Positions 1 to 5,651 of a stretch of DNA of 20,343 nucleotides are shown here, piece by piece. The notes beneath the pieces are model-generated. The model had not been told where the DNA came from and searched no databases. It saw only the letters and a list, made by a program, of their open reading frames with translations. Source of the DNA: a virus. The stretch is from positions 1-20,343 of IMG/VR virus record IMGVR_UViG_3300030110_000442. One strand, written 5' to 3'. How positions within the stretch are numbered: the first letter of the stretch is position 1; each line of letters starts with the position of its first letter. A program made the translations under genes and the position numbers.

Positions 1-1
1 A

Positions 2-214
2 CATGTGTTATATTTAACAGATGCTGGTGAATATACTGGTAACTTTGTAGCCTTACCCAACAATAGGGTTAGAGCAACAAACCCAGCATTATGGAGAGTA
101 GGTGAAGGTGCTCCAGACTTTATGCCTTCACAGTGGACACACTCAGCAGAACAACATGAGAGTTATATGGACCCAAACATTACATTTAATAATCTGTATA
201 ATGAAGAGGAGTAA
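2..214 (+). CDS. Unrecognised phage protein, C-terminal part (5' truncated)
   Basis: This reading frame is open from the left edge of the window and stops at TAA 212-214, so only about the last 70 residues are visible. A GTG occurs at position 5, but the frame continues upstream of it (codon CAT at 2-4), so I treat the gene as truncated and not as starting there. The visible tail is rich in Trp, Asn and acidic residues, has no obvious hydrophobic segment and ends in a short acidic run. It sits directly upstream of connector genes, where portal, capsid or other head genes are normally found, so a head-associated role is a positional inference. I do not recognise the family. Confidence 0.6.
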   Translation, partial: HVLYLTDAGEYTGNFVALPNNRVRATNPALWRVGEGAPDFMPSQWTHSAEQHESYMDPNITFNNLYNEEE

Positions 215-216
215 AG

Positions 217-339
217 ATGGCTGAATTAACTATTGCACAGAAAAGAAAAATGGTACAACAGCTTAAAAAAGCAGCAAAGATGCACGCAGCTCAAGCTAAG
301 ACTATTGAGAAAAGCATCATGGCTAAGAAGAGAAAGTAA
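217..339 (+). CDS. Small basic 40-aa peptide in head-connector cluster
   Basis: This is a complete 40-codon gene starting at ATG 217. A good Shine-Dalgarno (GAGGAG, within the last codons of the previous gene) lies about six bases upstream. Its stop codon shares a base with the next start (TAATG at 337-341), which indicates translational coupling. The product is strongly basic, with Lys-rich ends (KRK near residues 9-11, KKRK at the C terminus) and a predicted amphipathic helix rich in Ala, Gln and Lys. Similar short basic peptides occur beside connector genes in marine phages. A DNA-binding or assembly-factor role is possible but not demonstrated. Confidence 0.65.
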   Translation: MAELTIAQKRKMVQQLKKAAKMHAAQAKTIEKSIMAKKRK

Positions 340-1034
340 TGGCGACAAGTAGTAGCAAAAATTTTGAGCCTGATGTTGCAGAATATATAGAAGAAGCTTT
401 TGAGAGGTGTGGTATAGAGTTAAGAACTGGTTATGACCTGAAAAGTGCTACTAGAAGCTTAAATATTATGTTAGCTGAGTGGGCAAATAGGGGTCTAAAT
501 CAATGGACTGTGACAGAAAAAACAGTTGCTATGGTTAAATCCTCTGCTACCTACAATATAGACAGCACTAATTCTACAGCTCCTATTGATGTCTTAGATG
601 TATTTATAAGAGAAACAACTGGTTCAGAAACCACTGACATACCACTAAGCAGATTAAGTAGAGCTCAGTATTCACATGTCACAAACAAAACCAGTGAAGG
701 CAAGCCAAACCAATTTTTTATTAATAAACAGCTTTCTCCAACAATAACTGTTTATCCAGTGCCTGATAAATCTAGCACATACACTTTATACTTAAATGTT
801 CTTACCAGAATGGATGACGCTGATTCTGCTACAAACACTATGGACATGCCTTTTAGATTTTTTCCTTGTCTCACAGCTGGGCTTGCATATTACATTTCTA
901 TGAAAAGAGCACCTCAACTTACAGGACAGCTCAAAGCAATATATGATGAAGAATTTGATAGAGCACTGTCTCAAGATGAAGAAAGAAGTTCCTTTCACAT
1001 ATCACCTAATCTTAGAAATTATAACAACGCATAA
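339..1034 (+). CDS. Head-tail adaptor, P22 gp4-like (packaged DNA stabilisation)
   Basis: The 231-residue product resembles the tail accessory factor/adaptor family of phage P22 gp4. That protein binds the portal ring after packaging, closes the head and links it to the tail. The N-terminal 45 residues show the family pattern: a helical segment with a Cys-Gly pair and a 'GYDL' turn, then 'LNIMLAEWANRGLNQW', which corresponds to the gp4 helix ending in an AEW-x-x-x-G motif. The middle is a beta-rich domain, and the C-terminal third is helical (residues about 175-215), as expected for a portal-contacting arm. It overlaps both neighbours by one base and a second adaptor-type gene follows at 1342. 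The family assignment is from motif recognition by eye. Confidence 0.65.
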   Translation: MATSSSKNFEPDVAEYIEEAFERCGIELRTGYDLKSATRSLNIMLAEWANRGLNQWTVTEKTVAMVKSSATYNIDSTNSTAPIDVLDVFIRETTGSETTDIPLSRLSRAQYSHVTNKTSEGKPNQFFINKQLSPTITVYPVPDKSSTYTLYLNVLTRMDDADSATNTMDMPFRFFPCLTAGLAYYISMKRAPQLTGQLKAIYDEEFDRALSQDEERSSFHISPNLRNYNNA

Positions 1035-1345
1035 TGGCTTTTGCTTCTAACAAAAATGCTTATGGAATCTGTGATTTAACTGGTTTCAGGTATAAACATA
1101 AAGACCTTAGAAGAACTTGGGATGGCTTATTGGTAGGTAAAGACCAGTGGGATGCAAAACATCCACAACTCATGCCTAAACCATCACCAGTAGACCCTGA
1201 AGCCATAAGAGATGCAAGAATAGAAAGCAAAGAAACCAACAATTTTTTTACTGTATATACCAATGTTGGTGATGGTAAATTGGGCACAGAGCTTACTTCA
1301 TTTGGATTGACAGCAAGCATAGGAACAGTCACAGTAACAACATGA
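1034..1345 (+). CDS. Small virion-cluster protein with decayed zinc-ribbon pattern
   Basis: The product is 103 residues. The N-terminal 50 residues follow the layout of a common phage protein that typically carries a four-cysteine zinc ribbon (CxxCGFRY ... W-x-G-L-x-V-CxxC-W-x-x-x-HPQ). Here the aromatic and HPQ landmarks are kept (GFRY, RRTWDGLLV, KHPQL), but only one cysteine remains (Cys13). The others are replaced by Thr, Gly and Gln or similar residues, so metal binding is unlikely. The C terminus ends in a short beta motif (GLTASIGTVTVTT) that recurs in the gene at 5336. Start and stop overlap the neighbours as TAATG and ATGA. Function is unknown; a structural or connector role is inferred from position. 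Confidence 0.65.
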   Translation: MAFASNKNAYGICDLTGFRYKHKDLRRTWDGLLVGKDQWDAKHPQLMPKPSPVDPEAIRDARIESKETNNFFTVYTNVGDGKLGTELTSFGLTASIGTVTVTT

Positions 1346-1989
1346 GTTTTACACTATCTACATTAAAAACAGCTGTACAAGACTACTTACAAGTTTCTGA
1401 AACAGCATTTACAAATCAACTGCCAAGATTTATACAAGAGTCAGAAGATAGAATATTTACCTTAGTGCAACTGCCTTTTCAAAGAAAAAACGTACAGGCA
1501 TCACTTACTGTCGATAATAGGTTTTTAGCAACACCTACAGATTTTTACGCACCCTTTAGTTTGGCTGTAATAAACAGCAACACATACGACTATTTAGACT
1601 TTAAACACCCATCTTTTATTAAAGAATATGCACCATCATCTGCTGCAACTGGACAACCAAAATATTATTCTCAGTTTGATGATACTTCTTTTGAGCTTGC
1701 TCCAGTTCCAGACTCAGCATATACTATTGAATTACATTATTTGTATAAACCAGCCTCTTTAACGAGTGGTAGTGACAGTGGTACAACAATACTTAGCAGC
1801 GATTATCCTGATGCTTTATTGTATGGTACTTTAGTAGAAGGAGCTGTCTTTCTGAAAGAACCCCCTGATGTCATTGGTCAATTTGAGGCTAGATTTAAGG
1901 AGGCAGTAGGCAGAATGAAAAACTTATCTGAAGGTCGTGGCACACGAGATGAATATAGATACGATCAGTTGCGAACTGGTGTATCTTAA
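1342..1989 (+). CDS. Phage adaptor protein, SU10-type
   Basis: The 215-residue product matches the architecture of the short-tailed phage adaptor family described from phage SU10. It has an N-terminal helical pair ('TLKTAVQDYL' then 'LPRFIQESEDRIF', residues about 7-40). A beta domain follows with a 'FLATPTDFYAP' strand and a 'PKYYSQFDDTSFELAPVPD' hairpin. A C-terminal helical arm ('GTLVEGAVFLKEP ... FEARFKEAV') would contact the portal or the next ring. It overlaps the upstream gene by ATGA and the downstream gene by TAATG. The P22 gp4-like gene at 339 would be a second ring-forming adaptor, so the two may stack below the portal. The family call is by eye. Confidence 0.6.
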   Translation: MSFTLSTLKTAVQDYLQVSETAFTNQLPRFIQESEDRIFTLVQLPFQRKNVQASLTVDNRFLATPTDFYAPFSLAVINSNTYDYLDFKHPSFIKEYAPSSAATGQPKYYSQFDDTSFELAPVPDSAYTIELHYLYKPASLTSGSDSGTTILSSDYPDALLYGTLVEGAVFLKEPPDVIGQFEARFKEAVGRMKNLSEGRGTRDEYRYDQLRTGVS

Positions 1990-2708
1990 TGCAACCCATT
2001 GAATCATTAGAAGGCAAGAGAATTGCCTTGGTTGGACTTGGCATATCACAAGTTGATTTTGCTGTTGGTTTACAGAATGGCAAGACATGGGATGAAGTCT
2101 GGACAATAAATTCAGCAGCAGCTGTATATGGAACAGACAGAATGTTTATGTTAGACCCAGCAAGCAGATTTTTTGACAGCAATGATGCTGGTAAACAAAC
2201 CAATGCTTTGACAAGAATTTTGCCAACAGCTGACTATCCTATTTACACCTGTGAATTAGATGAGCGAGTGCCTAGTGCTGTGGTATATCCAATACAAGAA
2301 GTTTGCAATGCTACTAAGTGTGCCTATCTAAACAATACAGTAGCGTATGCCATAGCCTTTGCTCTTTACAACAAAGTAGGTGCTCTCGATTTGTATGGCA
2401 TAGATTTTTCTTACAAAGAGAATATGCACTTTGCAGAAGCTGGTAGAGCTTGTGTTGAGTTTTGGATATGCAAGTGTATGGAAGCTGACATCATAGTAGG
2501 TGTTAGTGCTAGATCGACAGTGTTAGATTCTAATGTTGTAGCAACTGACAGACTTTATGGTTTCCATAGATTAGACAAACCATTAGTTGCTGTACCACAC
2601 GAAGGCAAGTGGATAATAGAACCATTCCAAGACATAGATAAGAAGTTAGCAGAACATGGATTAGTATTGCACAAAGAAGAAGAACCACCTGAACCATACA
2701 AAGGATGA
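1989..2708 (+). CDS. Rossmann-like accessory protein in the connector operon
   Basis: The product is 239 residues. It opens with a beta strand and glycine-rich turn (KRIALVGLGISQVDF, residues about 10-24) typical of nucleotide- or dinucleotide-binding Rossmann folds. A later segment, 'LDLYGIDFSY' followed by 'EAGRACVEFWI' (about residues 132-162), resembles phage proteins distantly related to the DUF115/motility-accessory (Maf) glycosyltransferase-like group. The C-terminal 20 residues are acidic and proline-rich. It overlaps the upstream gene by one base and the downstream gene by four (ATGA at 2705-2708), so it is co-translated with virion genes. It could be an enzyme that modifies virion or host components, or a structural protein that has recruited the fold. 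The specific reaction is unknown. Confidence 0.5.
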   Translation: MQPIESLEGKRIALVGLGISQVDFAVGLQNGKTWDEVWTINSAAAVYGTDRMFMLDPASRFFDSNDAGKQTNALTRILPTADYPIYTCELDERVPSAVVYPIQEVCNATKCAYLNNTVAYAIAFALYNKVGALDLYGIDFSYKENMHFAEAGRACVEFWICKCMEADIIVGVSARSTVLDSNVVATDRLYGFHRLDKPLVAVPHEGKWIIEPFQDIDKKLAEHGLVLHKEEEPPEPYKG

Positions 2709-2989
2709 CAGATAGTTTTATAAAATTAGGACAAGTAGGTGTGCATACTACACAAAACAAAGGACATGACCCTGAGTTTTGGGCAGAGCAAGCTACTAAG
2801 AAAATATGTGAAGTTTCTTTGGATGCACCAGAGCATGTAAAACAACAGGCTTTGGCTTTTCAAAATCAAGTTTATACTGTAATCTTACACTCTATAAAGA
2901 ATGCAATAAATTCTAAAAATGTGACGTATGTGAATTTATTAAGGCAACAAGGTCATGATGACATGGCTAATATAATAAAGGAGCTTTAA
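2705..2989 (+). CDS. Conserved phage protein, 94 aa, function unknown
   Basis: This is a mostly alpha-helical 94-residue protein without signal or membrane segments. It has the pattern GHDPEFWAEQATKKI, then 'DAPEHVKQQALAFQNQV' and a closing 'LRQQGHDDMANII' helix. This layout recurs in small proteins located between connector and tail genes of marine podovirus-like phages. It starts at an ATGA overlap with the preceding gene. A Shine-Dalgarno for the next gene (AAGGAG, about 2975-2980) lies inside its last codons. A role in virion assembly is inferred from location; no biochemical function is assigned. Confidence 0.6.
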   Translation: MTDSFIKLGQVGVHTTQNKGHDPEFWAEQATKKICEVSLDAPEHVKQQALAFQNQVYTVILHSIKNAINSKNVTYVNLLRQQGHDDMANIIKEL

Positions 2990-2991
2990 AA

Positions 2992-3417
2992 ATGGCGATT
3001 ACATCAGCAATAACCACGAGTTTTAAACAAGAGATACTTGTAGAAGGACACAACCTTACAAATGGAGCAGACTCCATTAAATTGGCTTTGTACACCTCCT
3101 CTGCAACATTAGGAGCTGGAACAACAGTTTATGTAACAACTGGTCAAGTGACTGGTACAAACTATACTGCTGGTGGCAATGCTCTAACCAATGTGACTCC
3201 ATCAACGTCAGGCACTACAGCAATAGTGGATTTTGCAGACTTAACATTTGGTACAGCCACAGTTACTGCTAGAGGCTGTTTAATATACAACAGCACTAAT
3301 GGAAACAAAGCGATAGCTGCTATTGATTTTGGAGGAGATAAGACAAGTACAGCTGGTGACTTTACAGTAGTCTTTCCAGCAGCTAGTGCTACAGCTGCCA
3401 TCATAAGAATAGCTTAA
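2992..3417 (+). CDS. Small beta-rich virion structural protein
   Basis: The 141-residue product is rich in Thr, Ala, Gly and Val and is almost entirely predicted beta strand. It begins with a short helix (ITTSFKQEIL) followed by 'DSIKLALYTSSATLGAGTT', and later 'ARGCLIYNSTNGNKAIAAIDFG' and 'FTVVFPAASATAAIIRIA'. This pattern belongs to a widespread phage structural family often found between connector and tail genes. The start is supported by an AAGGAG Shine-Dalgarno roughly eight bases upstream. Possible roles include head decoration, a tail-tip or connector component, or a fibre base; I cannot separate these from sequence alone. It is followed by a 29-bp spacer, the longest in this part of the operon. 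Confidence 0.65.
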   Translation: MAITSAITTSFKQEILVEGHNLTNGADSIKLALYTSSATLGAGTTVYVTTGQVTGTNYTAGGNALTNVTPSTSGTTAIVDFADLTFGTATVTARGCLIYNSTNGNKAIAAIDFGGDKTSTAGDFTVVFPAASATAAIIRIA

Positions 3418-3446
3418 ATTTAATTTTGAAATGGTAGAGTTAGAGA

Positions 3447-5336
3447 ATGCCACTGACAAAATTTACATTTAAGCCGGGAATCAACAAAGAGCAAACTGAC
3501 TATGCTAATGAAAATGGTTGGGTTGATGGAAACCTAGTCAGGTTTAGAAAGGGTGGCGTAGAAAAACTAGGTGGTTGGACAAAAAAAAGCTCTGATATTA
3601 TACAAGACACACCAAGAGCTTTGCATAGTTGGATTTCTCTAGGTGGTGCTAGATATTTAGGAGTTGGCACAACATCAAAATACTACATAGACAGTGGTAA
3701 CAATTACAATGACATAACACCTATTAGGGCTACAACCACTGATGGCATAACTTTTTCAGCAACTGATGGTTCATCAGTGATTACAGCAACTGATTCTAGT
3801 CATGGTGCTGTTGTAGGCGATTTCGTTACTTTGTCAGGTGCTGCTACATTGGGCGGTAACATCACAGCTGCTGTTCTTAACCAAGAATACAAAATTACAG
3901 GTGTTCCCAATGCAAACACTTACACTTTTACTGCTGTAGATACAAGTGGCACTACTGTCACAGCAAATAGTAGTGATAGTGGTAATGGTGGCTCAGGCGT
4001 TGATGGTGTCTATCAAATAAACTCTGGACTTGATGTGTTTGTACAAGCTTCAGGTTGGGGCTCAGGTGCTTGGAGTGTTGGTGGCTTTGGCTCTACTACA
4101 GCTTTGACTGATACTGGTCAATTAAGACTTTGGACACATGATAATTTTGGAGAAGATTTAATAATAAATCCACGAGGTGGTAGCATCTTTAGATGGGTAG
4201 AAAATAATGGTTTATCAACCAGAGCTGTAAGCTTATCGGGAACCACAGGAGCTAATTTAGTGCCAACCAAAGGTCTGCAAGTAATTACTTCTGAGACAGA
4301 CAGGCATTTAATAGTTTTAGGAGCAGACCCTATCAATAGTGGTTCAAGAACAGGAAGTATTGACCCTATGCTGATAGCTTTTAGCGACTCAGAAAATGCT
4401 CTTGAGTTTGAGCCTTTAACCACAAACAGTGCTGGTGATGTCAGACTGTCTAGTGGCTCCACTATTGTGGGCGGTTTAAAATCTAGGCAAGAAGTTTTAG
4501 TTTGGACTGATACAAGTCTTTACAGCATGGCTTTTATAGGTCCTCCTTTGACCTTTTCAGTCAATCTAATAAATGAAGGTGCTGGTCTGGTAGGACCTAA
4601 AGCTGCTGTGAACTCACCAAATGGTGTGTTTTTTATGTCAAAAAACGCATTTTATTTTTACAATGGCTCTGTACAAAAATTACCATGCTCAGTACAAGAT
4701 TATGTCTTTTCTGATCTGGATAGAGCTCAAGCCTACAAATGTCACGTTTCTACTAACACTGAATTTTCAGAGGTATGGTTTTTCTATCCATCTTTAGAAG
4801 ATGGTACAGGCGAAATATCAAGATATGTAATCTACAACTACGAAGAAAACCTTTGGAGTATAGGAACTTTGATTAGATACGCTTGGTTAGATGCTGGCAT
4901 AGAAAATAAACCAGTAGCATCAGGCAAAGACTCATCAAAGAGTTATCTATATTTGCACGAAACAGGTTTTAACGATGATGAGAGTGCCATGGATGGTGTA
5001 TTTATAGAATCAGCTGACATAGATATATCTGATGGTGAAAACTTTGCTTTTGTTAAAAAAGTGATACCTGATGTCAAATTTGACAGTCAAACAGGTACAT
5101 CGCCCTCACCAGCAATGAATATTGTTGTCAAAAGGAGAAACTTCAATGGTGAGAGTTTGACCACAGATTCGACTACTCAAGTGACCACAACATCTACATT
5201 TTCAAGTTTAAGGACAAGAAGTAGGCAATTAGTGCTTAGGTTTGAGTCAGATGATGACAATACAGCAAGCAGAAAAGACTACAGATGGAGACTTGGTGCA
5301 ACAAGACTAGATGTACAACCTTCAGGGCGTAGGTAG
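3447..5336 (+). CDS. P22 gp10-like tail / packaged-DNA stabilisation protein
   Basis: The 629-residue product resembles the P22 gp10 class of tail hub proteins, which form a ring below the adaptor and carry the tail needle. The N terminus ('FTFKPGINKEQTDYANENGW') and repeated strands with Trp/Tyr-rich turns suggest a beta-propeller-like fold. The stretch from about residue 345 ('LVWTDTSLYSMAFIG' to 'ENLWSIG', about residue 475) has the expected arrangement: a question of which object emits signal, a 'GVFFMSKNAFYFYNG' blade and a 'VIYNYEENLWSIG' blade. Residues about 95-195 hold an inserted Thr/Ser/Gly-rich beta domain ('GDFVTLSGAATLGGNITA') common in marine phage tail proteins. The stop codon shares its G with the GTG start of the next gene. 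Confidence 0.6.
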   Translation: MPLTKFTFKPGINKEQTDYANENGWVDGNLVRFRKGGVEKLGGWTKKSSDIIQDTPRALHSWISLGGARYLGVGTTSKYYIDSGNNYNDITPIRATTTDGITFSATDGSSVITATDSSHGAVVGDFVTLSGAATLGGNITAAVLNQEYKITGVPNANTYTFTAVDTSGTTVTANSSDSGNGGSGVDGVYQINSGLDVFVQASGWGSGAWSVGGFGSTTALTDTGQLRLWTHDNFGEDLIINPRGGSIFRWVENNGLSTRAVSLSGTTGANLVPTKGLQVITSETDRHLIVLGADPINSGSRTGSIDPMLIAFSDSENALEFEPLTTNSAGDVRLSSGSTIVGGLKSRQEVLVWTDTSLYSMAFIGPPLTFSVNLINEGAGLVGPKAAVNSPNGVFFMSKNAFYFYNGSVQKLPCSVQDYVFSDLDRAQAYKCHVSTNTEFSEVWFFYPSLEDGTGEISRYVIYNYEENLWSIGTLIRYAWLDAGIENKPVASGKDSSKSYLYLHETGFNDDESAMDGVFIESADIDISDGENFAFVKKVIPDVKFDSQTGTSPSPAMNIVVKRRNFNGESLTTDSTTQVTTTSTFSSLRTRSRQLVLRFESDDDNTASRKDYRWRLGATRLDVQPSGRR

Positions 5337-5647
5337 TGGGCAAATTACTTGAAACCAGACTACCAATAGCTCAAGGTAACATGGTGTCTATAGACACTTT
5401 CAATAGGTTGGTTCGTATTCTGGAGATAAACCTGAACGCACATGACCCAGAAAGAGTAAAACATTTTAACGCTACAGAAATATCACAATTGCAATTTGCT
5501 ACAGGGCAGATTATATTTAACTCTACAGTAGAAGTTCATCAGGCTTTTGATGGTACACAGTTCAGAAATTTATATGAACACAATACATATCTAACTGGTG
5601 TTAGTGCTACAATGAGTGTTGGTACAGTGTCAGTTACAATAGGCTAA
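5336..5647 (+). CDS. Small virion-cluster protein with GTG start
   Basis: The product is 103 residues. The start is GTG at 5336, overlapping the TAG of the previous gene by one base (TAGTG), which fixes both ends of the arrangement. The N-terminal half is helical ('TFNRLVRILEINLN'). The middle is mixed, and the C terminus ends in 'TGVSATMSVGTVSVTIG', the same kind of short beta module that closes the gene at 1034. The phage tail-side location and the co-translation with the gp10-like gene suggest a virion component. I do not recognise a named family. Confidence 0.6.
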   Translation: MGKLLETRLPIAQGNMVSIDTFNRLVRILEINLNAHDPERVKHFNATEISQLQFATGQIIFNSTVEVHQAFDGTQFRNLYEHNTYLTGVSATMSVGTVSVTIG

Positions 5648-5651
5648 TAAT

